From positions 62,001 through 126,000 of the forward strand of contig JAEWKK010000016.1 of NCBI GenBank assembly GCA_023386045.1: 64,000 nt of DNA, given 5' to 3'. How positions within the stretch are numbered: position 1 is the stretch's first letter; each line of letters opens with the position of its first letter. This stretch comes from Bacteroidota bacterium (lineage in GTDB: Bacteria > Bacteroidota > Bacteroidia > Chitinophagales > Chitinophagaceae). This document shows positions 27,245 to 36,246 of the stretch, piece after piece. Position numbers and translations under genes: made by a program. Below the pieces are notes generated by a model. The model was not told where the DNA came from. It saw only the letters and a program-made list of their open reading frames with translations, and searched no databases.

Positions 27245-28171
27245 ATGCCGATAAAATTCTCTCCCCTTTTTTTCGTTTGTGTTTTTTGCACCAACTTATA
27301 TAGCCAAGTAAATTTCGCCCCTAAAATAATTAATGCTGTTGGAAGTATTAAGTATGTCGATTCGTCTATTTTAAAAAGCAGGCGTATTGTAGATACACAT
27401 ATTGGAACAGGGTCTTTGTTTTTTAAGACAGTTAATGATTCAACAGGGAAAGTGTTCTTAGTAACATGCTTACACGTTTTGCCTTTAAGCAATCAAAGCA
27501 AGACAATATTTTTTGACATCCAAAAGAGCGTCGACGATAGTTTGTCGTTCTCTACGTTAGTTATCTCATTATTTGACAAAAACGATAAGTTTAACAACAA
27601 TGTAAGAATTGATAATGATGCCGACCTGGCAGTAATCAACGTCACAGATTTTTTTCATTTAAAAGAGTTGGAATACTTGAAAAAGCATTTGCTTCCATAT
27701 AATTTGTTGGCAACTAAAGAAATTATTAAAAAAGAAAAAATTTCTGTTGGAGATGAGATTTATTTCATTGGGTATCCGAGTTTTTTTTATGATAAAAGAA
27801 ATTATTCTCCTATTGTGAGGGCTGGTATAATTTCAACACCTCCCAATTCGGATTTTTATTTTAATGACTTTTTGAAAGACGGATACCAGAACTTATTTAA
27901 AAATAAGCTACCAGATAAGTTCAATGGATTTCTGATAGACGCAAGCACATTTGGAGGGTCAAGCGGAAGTCTTGTTTTTTTAAAACCTCAATATTATATG
28001 ATAGGTGATACGGAATTGCAAAATAGAAAAAGTTTTTCGCCATACATATTAGGCATTGTTGATTTGAGCTTTTTGGATTTAAACCCATCTATGCCACAAA
28101 AAATAAATTTGGGTGCTGTTATATCGAGTGAGTATATTAAAAAAACAATAGACTTATTTCCTATTAAATAA
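27245..28171 (+). CDS. Secreted trypsin-like serine protease (S1/DegP-like fold)
   Basis: A 308-residue exported protein with an N-terminal signal peptide (about 1-20, ending NLYSQ). The S1 catalytic triad can be placed: His77 in VTCLHVL, Asp127 in DADLAVI and Ser240 in GGSSGS, followed by LVF. GTGSLFF before the histidine and FIGYPSFF before the serine fit the chymotrypsin-like barrel. No PDZ domain follows, so it is not a full DegP. The DNA is AT-rich like the preceding gene. The substrate and role are unknown; such stand-alone proteases occur in effector or stress contexts, but nothing here decides. Confidence 0.8.
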   Translation: MPIKFSPLFFVCVFCTNLYSQVNFAPKIINAVGSIKYVDSSILKSRRIVDTHIGTGSLFFKTVNDSTGKVFLVTCLHVLPLSNQSKTIFFDIQKSVDDSLSFSTLVISLFDKNDKFNNNVRIDNDADLAVINVTDFFHLKELEYLKKHLLPYNLLATKEIIKKEKISVGDEIYFIGYPSFFYDKRNYSPIVRAGIISTPPNSDFYFNDFLKDGYQNLFKNKLPDKFNGFLIDASTFGGSSGSLVFLKPQYYMIGDTELQNRKSFSPYILGIVDLSFLDLNPSMPQKINLGAVISSEYIKKTIDLFPIK

Positions 28172-28383
28172 GCTATCTGTTTCATTTAAGGAAAAAAGAT
28201 CCCTTCCCACACCCCTAATCAAAATAACATAAATCTTTAAGGCATAAATCTACCCTTTCCTGTTGATTATTTTTCCAACCGTACAAGTGAGTGACACAAC
28301 AGACGATGATAGTAGTAATGCAGTTGGAAAACAAATCTTATTGCAAGTGCTCCCTGACTATCCACAGCATATTCAACCGCTCT

Positions 28384-28453
28384 ACCATACGCTATTTGCC
28401 ATTCGCCATATGCCATATGCCATACGCCATCTGCTATAAGCCACAAGCCATCC
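28384..28453 (+). repeat. Heptamer repeat GCCATAN, ten units
   Basis: Ten uninterrupted 7-bp units: ACCATAC, GCTATTT, GCCATTC, GCCATAT twice, GCCATAC, GCCATCT, GCTATAA, GCCACAA, GCCATCC. Period and degeneracy resemble the GAC(C/T)ATG arrays, but the unit sequence differs. Confidence 0.9.
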
Positions 28454-28476
28454 TTCCTCCCACAGCAAACACCAAT

Positions 28477-28501
28477 AAAAAAAGCCCCCTGACGGAGGCT
28501 T
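28477..28501 (-). terminator. Terminator of the gyrA-TPR transcript
   Basis: On the minus strand an AGCCTCC...GGGGGCT hairpin is followed by seven T. It lies 19 bp past the TPR gene stop. Confidence 0.82.
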
Positions 28502-28519
28502 CCTTATTATTCAAAGCGA

Positions 28520-29872
28520 TTATAAACTTTTCAATTTGGCCTGGTACATGGCTACCTTGTCAGCCTGCTTCTTCCTGTCGTGGTAGTCGATCAGAATATC
28601 AATTGATTTTCTGAGGTTCACCTTGTCGGATCCTTTCATAACGTCCTGGTGTGTATAAATGTCGTAAGCCCTGTACACATAAGGATAAATCTCTTCGTAC
28701 TTCTGGTTCAGCTTTGTAGTGAACTCCTTTCTTTTTGCCACATCTGCTGCTGTTGTTCCTTTGACAGCCCTTTGTGCTTCTTCAAGATCATAGATCTGGT
28801 TGTAGATATGCTGTGCCATTACATAATTGGCAATGGCGGAATTGGAATCAAGACTAATGGCTTTTGTCAGCAGTGCATTTGTTTTCTCCTGCCTGGCTGC
28901 GTAATCTGCAGGCTTCTTGTCATTGCCATAGGTATAGTTGAAATATTCTACAGCATAATCAGCAGTGAGTGGATAGCTGTTGGGATATTTCTGTATCATG
29001 ATTTCATACCTGGCAAATCTTTCTGTATTCAGCTTATTGTCAACTTCAGTGATCTTCGCCTGGATTGTTTTTTTCTCAGCGTCTGTCTGTGCGTTATTAA
29101 GATCATCTCTTAATTTATCGAGTTCCAGCCTGAATTCTCTTCCCGGATCCCCAAATTCAACTGCTGTCCAATAGTCGGTATCTGGAAATAATTCCTTACC
29201 GATGGCTAGGTATTTATCAGCTTTGGCTGTATTATTCTTTTTCATGTAATACTCAGCCAGTGTGCTGTAAACATCCTTGAAGTCTTTGTCTTTTACTTTT
29301 GCATCAGCAATTTTTTCCCAATACAAAATGGCTTCATCTTCTTTCTTGGCCATGTAAGCCGCTGAAGCCGTAAGGTTCACCAGTTGCGTATCCAGTTGGG
29401 GAAATGAAAAGCCATTGTAAGAAAATCCTTTTTTATAAATGTAATCTTCCAGTTCAGCCGCCATCTTCATCTTGTCGTAGGAAATCACGTAATCTTTCTT
29501 ATTGTAATTTTTGATACCTGAGTTATAATAGAGATCATACAACTGGAAAAGTCCGAGGTTCTGCTCCAGCGACATCAGGATGTTTTTAGGATCCAGCTGC
29601 TGGTACATTTTGAAAGCTTCGAAAGCTTCTCTTCCTGCATCATAATTAAGGCTGCCGGTAGAATCAAGCCTTGCAAGCTCCGTATATACCTTGCCTTTTA
29701 AATACCAGGCTTTTGAATTCTTCTGGTTTTTGGGCTCAGCCATCACCTTATCTATTTTCTCTTTTGCCTCGTCATATTTTCCTTTACTGATCTTCTCTTC
29801 CACATCCTCCAGTTTCTGCCCATAGCCGGCTAATGATACGGCAAGCAAACCGCTTAATAAGAATTTTCGCAT
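28520..29872 (-). CDS. Exported tetratricopeptide-repeat protein
   Basis: A 450-residue protein with a signal peptide (MRKFLLSGLLAVSLAGYGQ) followed by helical TPR-like repeats, for example KLEDVEEKISKGKYDEAKEK, SKAWYLKGKVYTEL and AEYYMKKNNTAKADKYLAIG. The C-terminal part resembles the helical repeat proteins common in the Bacteroidota periplasm. It starts 24 bp after the gyrA stop and shares its terminator, so it is co-transcribed with gyrase. That is probably positional rather than functional. A scaffold or envelope role is typical for such proteins, but none is shown. Confidence 0.82.
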   Translation of the reverse strand: MRKFLLSGLLAVSLAGYGQKLEDVEEKISKGKYDEAKEKIDKVMAEPKNQKNSKAWYLKGKVYTELARLDSTGSLNYDAGREAFEAFKMYQQLDPKNILMSLEQNLGLFQLYDLYYNSGIKNYNKKDYVISYDKMKMAAELEDYIYKKGFSYNGFSFPQLDTQLVNLTASAAYMAKKEDEAILYWEKIADAKVKDKDFKDVYSTLAEYYMKKNNTAKADKYLAIGKELFPDTDYWTAVEFGDPGREFRLELDKLRDDLNNAQTDAEKKTIQAKITEVDNKLNTERFARYEIMIQKYPNSYPLTADYAVEYFNYTYGNDKKPADYAARQEKTNALLTKAISLDSNSAIANYVMAQHIYNQIYDLEEAQRAVKGTTAADVAKRKEFTTKLNQKYEEIYPYVYRAYDIYTHQDVMKGSDKVNLRKSIDILIDYHDRKKQADKVAMYQAKLKSL

Positions 29873-29896
29873 TGTTCTTAGATTTTAATAAAAAAT

Positions 29897-32470
29897 TTAT
29901 GATTGTACGGTATCCTCTCCCAGAGATGGATTTTCAGTGCTATTGGTTGTTTCAGTTCCATCTACCGCTTCAGTGATCTCTTCTTCTACTTCCTGCTCAT
30001 CAATTTTGCTGATGGCTGCAATAGCATCACCTTCATCAATCCTGATCAATTTTACTCCCTGGGTAGCTCTTCCCTGTGAACTGATATCCGCCACCTTCAT
30101 CCTGATGGTCACACCACTTTTACAGGTGATCATGAGGTCTTCTTTTTCAGATACATCCAGGATGCCCACGAGCTTACCGGTTTTCTCTGTAACATTGATT
30201 GTCTTCACTCCTTTTCCTCCCCTGTTGGTGATCCTGTATTCGTCCACCGGCGTACGCTTGCCATAACCTTTTTCGCTAACTACCAACACAGTTCTGTCGG
30301 GGGTAGAAGGATTTACATTCACCAGTCCTACTACTTCATCATTGGCATCATCCACTTCAATTCCACCTACGCCTATCGCGCCCCTGCCTGTTGATCTCAC
30401 CTTGCCTTCGGGGAACCTGATGGCCCTACCTGATGCAACTGCCATCATGATTTCACAATTGCCATCCGTCAATTTTGCTTCCAGCAACTGGTCGCCTTCA
30501 ACAATAGTGATGGCATTGACACCGGTTTGCCTTGGTCTGCTGAAATCAGCCAGCTGTGTTTTTTTGATCACACCGTGCTTGGTGCAAAGCACGATATAAT
30601 GACTGTTTACATATTCCACATCCTGCAGGTCGGGTATATCAATGATGGCCCTGATCTTATCATCAGGAGCGATCTGCAAAAGATTTTGTATTGCTCTTCC
30701 CTTGCTATTCTTCTCTCCTTCAGGAATTTGATAAACATTCAGCCAGTAACACCTTCCTTTCTCTGTAAAGAATAATAAGGTATGGTGTGTTGAAGCAACA
30801 AAGAGATGTTCGAAATAATCTTCATCCCTGGTCCTTCCTCCCACTGCTCCTCTTCCGCCTCTTTTCTGTGCACGGAATTCAGTGGCAGAAGTTCTTTTGA
30901 TATATCCAAGATGAGAGATGGTGATCACCACATCTTCTTCCTTGATCAGGTCCTTGATGCTTACTTCATTATCGAGATAAGTGATCTCGGTTTTCCTTGC
31001 ATCACCAAATTTTTCTTTGACTTCCAGCAATTCGTTTTTAATGATATCGTAGCGAAGTCCTTCATTGGCGAGAATTTCTTTGAGGTGCGTGATCAGCTTC
31101 ATCAGCTCATCATATTCCTGCTTGATCTTTTCTCTTTCCATGCCGGTCAAACGCTGCAAGCGCAGTTCGAGAATGGCCTTGGCCTGGATTTCATCGAGCC
31201 CCCATCCTGCATTCACCAGGTTTTCCTTGGCTATTTCAGGTGTGGCAGATGAACGGATCATGGCAATCACTTCATCAAGATGATCCAATGCGATCAGGTA
31301 TCCCTGTAAAATATGTGCTTTCTTCTCGGCTTCTCTTAATTCGTATTTGGTACGACGAACCACCACTTCATGCCTGAACTCAATGAATTCACCAATGAGT
31401 TCACGAAGGTTGAGGATCTTCGGGCGGCCTTTTACCAGGGCCACGTTATTGATACCATAGCTGGTCTGCAGCTCGGTGAATTTATAAAGCTGGTTGATCA
31501 CCACGTTGGCAACAGCATCACGTTTGAGGTCAACCACTATTCTTGTGCCTTCCTTATTATTGGATTCGTTGTTGATGTGTGCGATACCTTCAATGATTTT
31601 CTCATTCACTAACTGGCCGATGCGGTCGCAAAGTGCGTCGCGGTTAACCTGGTAAGGTACTTCAGTAATGATGATCTGTTCGCGGCCAGAGGCCTTTGTA
31701 TCAATATGCAGTTTTCCTCTCAGCACAACCCTGCCACGACCAAAATGAAAAGCAGCTTTCACGCCTTCCATTCCGAAAATGGTACCACCAGTTGGAAAAT
31801 CCGGGGCCTTGACATATTGCATCAGCTCGTCAACAGTGATCTCTTTATTATCGATATAGGCTATGCAACCATCCACCACTTCACTGAGATTATGTGGCAT
31901 CATGTTGGTAGCCATACCTACGGCAATACCGCTGGAGCCATTGATCAGCAACTGGGGTATTCTTGTAGGCAGAACCGTTGGTTCTTCAAGGGAATCATCA
32001 AAATTCAATTGGAAGTCTACGGTGTCCTTATCTATGTCCTGGAGCATAGCTTCAGCAAGGCGATGCATCCTGGCTTCTGTGTATCGCATGGCAGCTGGTC
32101 CGTCGCCATCCTGGCTTCCGAAGTTACCCTGGCCATCTACAATTTTGTAGCGCATGCTCCATTCCTGGGCCATTCTCACCATGGCATCATATACAGAGCT
32201 GTCGCCGTGTGGGTGGTATTTACCCAACACTTCACCAACCAGACGTGCAGATTTCTTATAGGGACGTCCCGAGCCCATGCCCAGTTCATTCATCGCAAAA
32301 AGAATGCGGCGGTGAACAGGTTTCAGTCCATCTCGGATGTCGGGCAGGGCACGACCAACGATCACAGACATCGAATAATCGATGTAGGCTGTTTTCATTT
32401 GTTCCTCGATGTTTACTGGTATGATGCGGTTAATGTCGTTCGTTTCCTGGGGTTGCAAGTTTTCTTCCAT
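29897..32470 (-). CDS. gyrA: DNA gyrase subunit A
   Basis: The breakage-reunion subunit of gyrase, which introduces negative supercoils with GyrB. It has 857 residues. The catalytic tyrosine is Tyr130 in [10 protein letters not shown]. The quinolone-resistance region reads [17 protein letters not shown] with Ser91 and Asp95 (E. coli Ser83 and Asp87) in the sensitive state. The C-terminal DNA-wrapping domain has the GyrA box QKRGGRG, which separates it from topoisomerase IV ParC. The C-terminal tail is acidic and Thr-rich. A TACATTTG promoter lies 35 nt upstream of the ATG. gyrB is not in the window. Confidence 0.97.
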   Translation of the reverse strand: MEENLQPQETNDINRIIPVNIEEQMKTAYIDYSMSVIVGRALPDIRDGLKPVHRRILFAMNELGMGSGRPYKKSARLVGEVLGKYHPHGDSSVYDAMVRMAQEWSMRYKIVDGQGNFGSQDGDGPAAMRYTEARMHRLAEAMLQDIDKDTVDFQLNFDDSLEEPTVLPTRIPQLLINGSSGIAVGMATNMMPHNLSEVVDGCIAYIDNKEITVDELMQYVKAPDFPTGGTIFGMEGVKAAFHFGRGRVVLRGKLHIDTKASGREQIIITEVPYQVNRDALCDRIGQLVNEKIIEGIAHINNESNNKEGTRIVVDLKRDAVANVVINQLYKFTELQTSYGINNVALVKGRPKILNLRELIGEFIEFRHEVVVRRTKYELREAEKKAHILQGYLIALDHLDEVIAMIRSSATPEIAKENLVNAGWGLDEIQAKAILELRLQRLTGMEREKIKQEYDELMKLITHLKEILANEGLRYDIIKNELLEVKEKFGDARKTEITYLDNEVSIKDLIKEEDVVITISHLGYIKRTSATEFRAQKRGGRGAVGGRTRDEDYFEHLFVASTHHTLLFFTEKGRCYWLNVYQIPEGEKNSKGRAIQNLLQIAPDDKIRAIIDIPDLQDVEYVNSHYIVLCTKHGVIKKTQLADFSRPRQTGVNAITIVEGDQLLEAKLTDGNCEIMMAVASGRAIRFPEGKVRSTGRGAIGVGGIEVDDANDEVVGLVNVNPSTPDRTVLVVSEKGYGKRTPVDEYRITNRGGKGVKTINVTEKTGKLVGILDVSEKEDLMITCKSGVTIRMKVADISSQGRATQGVKLIRIDEGDAIAAISKIDEQEVEEEITEAVDGTETTNSTENPSLGEDTVQS

Positions 32471-32505
32471 TCTTTCAGCGTATTAAGGCAAATTTTTAAG
32501 GTCAG

Positions 32506-32513
32506 CAAATGTA
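32506..32513 (-). promoter_or_regulatory. -7 promoter element for gyrA
   Basis: The minus strand reads TACATTTG, a full TAnnTTTG match, 35 nt upstream of the gyrA ATG. Confidence 0.65.
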
Positions 32514-32667
32514 CCCTATTTGTGCCTAAGAACCTGATATTTTCAAGCATTTTAAGGACATCTTACCAGTGCCTTCAAATGGCACTAATACATACTATTT
32601 TTTTCCACCATTGTGAACATCCCCCATTTATCAGGCACGGTATTTTCACCACTGTTTTTTAGAAAAA

Positions 32668-33573
32668 ATGCGTACCATGAAGCAGTATTTGTTATTGAGA
32701 GATAATCAGCAATCCGGCCCTTATAGTTTTGAGGGGCTTGTGTCGCTGAACCTGTTGGAAACGGACCTGGTCTGGATTGAAAATGAAAGCTCGGCATGGT
32801 CATTTACAAATGAAATAGAAGCACTTCAACCCTTCATTACAAAGCCAAGGATGAAGGAAAAATACTTTGTAGTTCCCAAATCTCCTGAAGCTCCAATAAT
32901 TGAACCTCCTATTGTAGAAGAAGAGGCTTCACTTAAGACCAATATATGCCAGTCACCCATGGAATTAAAAGAAAGACTGAATGATTTTCCTCTAAAAGGA
33001 CCTGTTTGGAATCGCCATGGTTCTTCTTTTTCCAACATTCTCCAGGTGACAGCAGTATTTGGCGGTCTGATGATCGGGGCTTCCCTGATTAAAAAACTGG
33101 TGGATGGATTTGGCAACGCTCCCCTTGCGGAAAATTATGCACTTCCCGCACAGGTCATCGCTGAAGAATCCCTGCCTTCTGAAGATTATAAAAATGCCTT
33201 ACTCACAGAAGTGATACCCGTAAAGGATAGTGTTAAAAAAGAAAATAAAAAACCGTTCAGGCCTCGTGATATTAAAAAACAATTACGCATCAAAGGCAGC
33301 GATTACAAAGTGGGTATTCTTGGTGGTGTTTCAGGACTCAATTTAAAAGTACGTAACTCCTCTCCTCATGCTGTTGACAGGATCACGGTTGCAGTTCAGT
33401 ACATGAAACCCAATGGCGAAGTGGTACACACAGATCGCTTTGAACTGGAAGACATCAAACCCTATGGACTTAAAACCCTTCAGGTACCGGATTCAAAAAG
33501 AGGTGTGAAAGTAAAGTACAGTATAGTTGAAATACGATCAAAAGATTATACAAAAGCAATTAAGCAGGTATAG
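32668..33573 (+). CDS. GYF-like (DUF4339) domain protein with one membrane helix
   Basis: A 301-residue protein. Residues 5-55 resemble the GYF_2/DUF4339 domain, with LLLRDNQQSGPYSFEGL and a late VWIENES. A single hydrophobic helix (about 117-135, VTAVFGGLMIGASLI) follows a linker. The C-terminal 90 residues form a likely beta-rich domain with KVRNSSPHAVDRITVAV, similar in style to Bacteroidota FxLYD-like modules. GYF-like domains bind proline-rich peptides. The translation start could also be the ATG at 32677. The gene ends at a strong terminator. Its cellular role is unknown. Confidence 0.75.
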   Translation: MRTMKQYLLLRDNQQSGPYSFEGLVSLNLLETDLVWIENESSAWSFTNEIEALQPFITKPRMKEKYFVVPKSPEAPIIEPPIVEEEASLKTNICQSPMELKERLNDFPLKGPVWNRHGSSFSNILQVTAVFGGLMIGASLIKKLVDGFGNAPLAENYALPAQVIAEESLPSEDYKNALLTEVIPVKDSVKKENKKPFRPRDIKKQLRIKGSDYKVGILGGVSGLNLKVRNSSPHAVDRITVAVQYMKPNGEVVHTDRFELEDIKPYGLKTLQVPDSKRGVKVKYSIVEIRSKDYTKAIKQV

Positions 33574-33600
33574 ATCCCGCAATTGCGGGATTCTTTATTT
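33574..33600 (+). terminator. Terminator after the GYF-like gene
   Basis: A self-complementary stem ATCCCGCAA / TTGCGGGAT is followed by TCTTTATTTT. It starts immediately after the stop codon and overlaps the next gene's promoter. Confidence 0.8.
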
Positions 33601-33616
33601 TCAGCACTTACATTTG
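33583..33616 (+). promoter_or_regulatory. TTG-N23-TACATTTG promoter for the saccharopine dehydrogenase family gene
   Basis: The TACATTTG at 33609-33616 ends 4 nt before the ATG at 33621, implying a leaderless mRNA. A TTG at 33583-33585, within the upstream terminator stem, is at an acceptable -33 distance. Confidence 0.65.
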
Positions 33617-33620
33617 TCGG

Positions 33621-35150
33621 ATGAAACAGATTCTTCTTTTTGGCGCAGGCAAATCAGCAACAGTTTTGATAGATTATCTTATTGCCGAAACCAGGAATCA
33701 GAACTGGCAGTTGGTAGTTGTGGATGCCAACCTGCAGGCTGCACAAAAGAAGATCGGCGATCATGAACATGCGAAGGCCGTGTCATTTGACATCAATGAT
33801 GCTGCTGAAAGAAAAAAACATATTGAATCTGCTTCAATTGTTATCTCCCTCCTTCCACCTTTTCTGCACCAGCTCGTGGCTGTGGATTGCATCAGCTATA
33901 AAAAAAACCTGCTTACTGCTTCTTATGTGGATGAGCAAATGAAGGCATTGAAACCAATGGTGGAAGCTAATGGACTTTTATTTCTTTGTGAAATGGGACT
34001 TGACCCGGGCATTGATCATATGAGTGCAAAAAAAATGATCGACCACATTCATCAAATGGGCGGCACCATTCATTCCTTTCTTTCTCATTGCGGAGGACTG
34101 GTGGCTCCTGAAAGTGATGACAATCCCTGGCATTACAAGATCAGCTGGAATCCACGCAATGTAGTCAATGCAGGAAAGGCCGGCGCCATATTCAAACAGG
34201 ATGACGAGATCAGGGAGATCGAATACAAAGAGCTTTTTGCAGAAAAACGTTTTGTGTCCATTCCGGATCATGAAGTCTTATGCTGGTATCCTAACCGTGA
34301 TTCACTGAGTTATATTCCGGTTTACGGACTGGAAAACACTGCCAGCTTTATCCGCACCACGCTTCGCCACCCGGATTTTATGTATGGATGGAAAAACCTC
34401 ATTGATCTTAATCTCACCGATGATAAAAATTCCTTTGTTTCCAAAGGAAAATCCCTGATGGCTTATTTTAAGGAGCACATGGATCGTAATGGCTTCAGCG
34501 ACTGGCTGGAACAAAAGCTTGGCGAACAGTTTAATTCCACTAAAACACTTCTCGCTGAACTGGTAAATCTGGTGGAGCTGGAACAAAAAGCTGCTGAAAA
34601 AGGAATTGAACAGGTAGATGAATTTATGGTTGTGGACGATAATGGTGACCTGAAAAAAATTGATATTGATGATCTCAAGGTCAATGCAGCAGCAACACTT
34701 GCTGATAAAATGCATGATGCCAGTCTTACATTAAAACAATTGTTTTTCCTGGGGCTTGATGATGATAAAACCCTCATCCCTTTTGATGAAGCTTCACCTG
34801 CGGATGTGCTGCAGATGGCCATTGAAAAAAAGCTGACATTAAAACCAGGAGATAAGGATCTTGTGGTCATGCTGCATGAAATTGAATTTGAAGCTGAAGG
34901 AAAGAAACAAAAATCAACCAGCACACTGATCGTTACAGGTGATGATGATGTTCATACCGCCATGGCCAAAACTGTTGGACTTCCACTAGGTATTGCCGCA
35001 AGTCTTATTCTCAGGGGTGAGCTGAAATTGACCGGGCTTCATATTCCGGTCAGAAAAGAGATCTATGAACCTGTACTCAGGGAGTTGGAAAATTTCGGAA
35101 TCAGGTTCAATGAACAAACAACTGACCTGCCATTAATCCAGGGACAATAG
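33621..35150 (+). CDS. Saccharopine dehydrogenase family protein (saccharopine reductase, LYS9-like)
   Basis: A 509-residue cytoplasmic NAD(P)-linked enzyme. The Rossmann motif is LLFGAGKSATVLIDYL (5-20). The catalytic-domain block EMGLDPGIDHMSAKKMID and SHCGGLVAPESDDNPWHYKISW (split in the family as S-CGGL and P-YK-SW) match saccharopine reductase from lysine alpha-aminoadipate metabolism. In Bacteroidota it may serve lysine breakdown rather than synthesis, since diaminopimelate routes supply lysine. No other lysine-pathway gene is adjacent. The 3' end overlaps the convergent sirtuin gene by 18 bp. Confidence 0.87.
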   Translation: MKQILLFGAGKSATVLIDYLIAETRNQNWQLVVVDANLQAAQKKIGDHEHAKAVSFDINDAAERKKHIESASIVISLLPPFLHQLVAVDCISYKKNLLTASYVDEQMKALKPMVEANGLLFLCEMGLDPGIDHMSAKKMIDHIHQMGGTIHSFLSHCGGLVAPESDDNPWHYKISWNPRNVVNAGKAGAIFKQDDEIREIEYKELFAEKRFVSIPDHEVLCWYPNRDSLSYIPVYGLENTASFIRTTLRHPDFMYGWKNLIDLNLTDDKNSFVSKGKSLMAYFKEHMDRNGFSDWLEQKLGEQFNSTKTLLAELVNLVELEQKAAEKGIEQVDEFMVVDDNGDLKKIDIDDLKVNAAATLADKMHDASLTLKQLFFLGLDDDKTLIPFDEASPADVLQMAIEKKLTLKPGDKDLVVMLHEIEFEAEGKKQKSTSTLIVTGDDDVHTAMAKTVGLPLGIAASLILRGELKLTGLHIPVRKEIYEPVLRELENFGIRFNEQTTDLPLIQGQ

Positions 35151-35825
35151 CTGCTCTTTTAGTTCTCGCATTCCTTCACAAGCACCTTTTTCAATTGCGG
35201 TGAGATGATGTAATACATGAACATGAGGTACTTTCTTGTCAACAATAAATTTTGGAATGTGCCAGGGTGCATAATCTACAAGACCTGCGGCAGGATAAAC
35301 AACAAGGGAAGTTCCAACAATCAAAAATATATCTGCTTTTGAAGTGACCCGGGCAGCTTCTTCCATCATGGGTACTGGTTCTTCAAACCAAACAATATGT
35401 GGCCTTAATTGAAAGCCATCTTCTGCCAGGTCTCCCCATTTGATGTCTTCATGAATTGGATAAACCAGTGATTCATTTTTTTCGCTTCGCATTTTCAATA
35501 TCTCACCATGCAAATGTGTGATCCTGGTTGATCCTGCTCTTTCATGCAGGTCATCGATATTCTGTGTGACAATGTGCACGTCAAAAAATTCTTCCAGTTC
35601 AGCCAGTATGATGTGGGCAGCGTTTGGTGATGCTTCTTTTACTGAACGCCGCCGCATGTTGTAAAATTCAATGACCAGTTGTGGGTTTCTTTTCCAGGCT
35701 GTAGCAGTAGCCACTTCATTGATATCATATCCCTCCCATAATCCATCAGAATCGCGAAAGGTTTTCAGTCCGCTTTCTGCGCTAATGCCAGCACCTGTTA
35801 ATACCACCAGTTTCTTTTTGCCCAT
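35133..35825 (-). CDS. Sir2-family NAD-dependent deacylase lacking zinc cysteines
   Basis: A sirtuin of 230 residues that should use NAD to remove acyl groups from lysines. It has TGAGISAESGLKTFR (10-24), TQNIDDLH (87-94), catalytic His106 in HLHGE and GTSLVVYPAAG. Tyr55 and Arg58 (YNMR) match the YxxR pair of class III desuccinylase/demalonylase sirtuins. The zinc module, normally four cysteines between the catalytic histidine and the GTS motif, has none; the only cysteine is near the C-terminus. Promoter TACTTTTG ends 4 nt before the ATG. Function as a deacylase is likely but the missing zinc site is unusual. Confidence 0.88.
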   Translation of the reverse strand: MGKKKLVVLTGAGISAESGLKTFRDSDGLWEGYDINEVATATAWKRNPQLVIEFYNMRRRSVKEASPNAAHIILAELEEFFDVHIVTQNIDDLHERAGSTRITHLHGEILKMRSEKNESLVYPIHEDIKWGDLAEDGFQLRPHIVWFEEPVPMMEEAARVTSKADIFLIVGTSLVVYPAAGLVDYAPWHIPKFIVDKKVPHVHVLHHLTAIEKGACEGMRELKEQLLSLD

Positions 35826-35829
35826 ATTA

Positions 35830-35837
35830 CAAAAGTA
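35830..35837 (-). promoter_or_regulatory. -7 promoter element for the sirtuin gene
   Basis: TACTTTTG on the minus strand, followed by TAAT and then the ATG at 35825. The 4-nt gap implies a leaderless transcript. Confidence 0.62.
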
Positions 35838-35886
35838 AAAGGCTTTCTATTGCAGGTGGATTGATAACTTTAAAGAAATATCACTC

Positions 35887-36246
35887 ATGCCCTACCAGTT
35901 ACAAACAAAGCCTTTGGTAGTACCTGTAAACGATGGAAAGCTGATTGAGGAACATGAAGGGATCAGCACAGGAAACAAAAACATCAGCATTGCACATATG
36001 GTGGCGCCACCTGGCTGGGGCGAGCCTTTTCAAAATCCTTCTTTTGATGAATACACACTAGTAAGCCGTGGTCGTAAAATGATAGAAGTAGATGATGAAA
36101 AGATCATTTTGGAAGCAGGTCAAAGCATCCTCATAAAAGCAGGTTCCCGTGTGCGTTATTCCAATCCTTTTGATGAAGAATGTGAATACTGGAGTGTTTG
36201 CCTTCCTGCTTTCTCCATAGAAACAGTGAACAGGGAAAGCGCTTAA
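35887..36246 (+). CDS. Small cupin-domain protein
   Basis: A 119-residue single cupin barrel. The second cupin motif is partly visible (LEAGQSILIKAGSRVRYSNP), while the first motif has lost most metal-ligand histidines (PSFDEYTLVSRGRKMIEV). A catalytic metal centre is therefore uncertain. It may be a binding or regulatory cupin. It ends 4 bp into the convergent acid phosphatase gene. A variant -7 element, TAACTTTA, lies at 35865-35872. Confidence 0.8.
   Translation: MPYQLQTKPLVVPVNDGKLIEEHEGISTGNKNISIAHMVAPPGWGEPFQNPSFDEYTLVSRGRKMIEVDDEKIILEAGQSILIKAGSRVRYSNPFDEECEYWSVCLPAFSIETVNRESA

Larger units (their letters stand above)
28172..28519. other. 348-bp gene-free spacer
   Basis: The spacer between the protease gene and the convergent TPR gene holds the heptamer array at 28384-28453 and the TPR terminator at 28477-28501. 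In the first 200 bp I see no ORF of note, no RNA gene and no promoter match. Confidence 0.7.

Noticed and set aside
31706..32662. 318-codon plus-strand frame antisense to gyrA
   Set aside because: It lies opposite strongly conserved gyrA codons, and its composition (rich in His, Phe, Ser) is that of a shadow frame. No start signal was seen.
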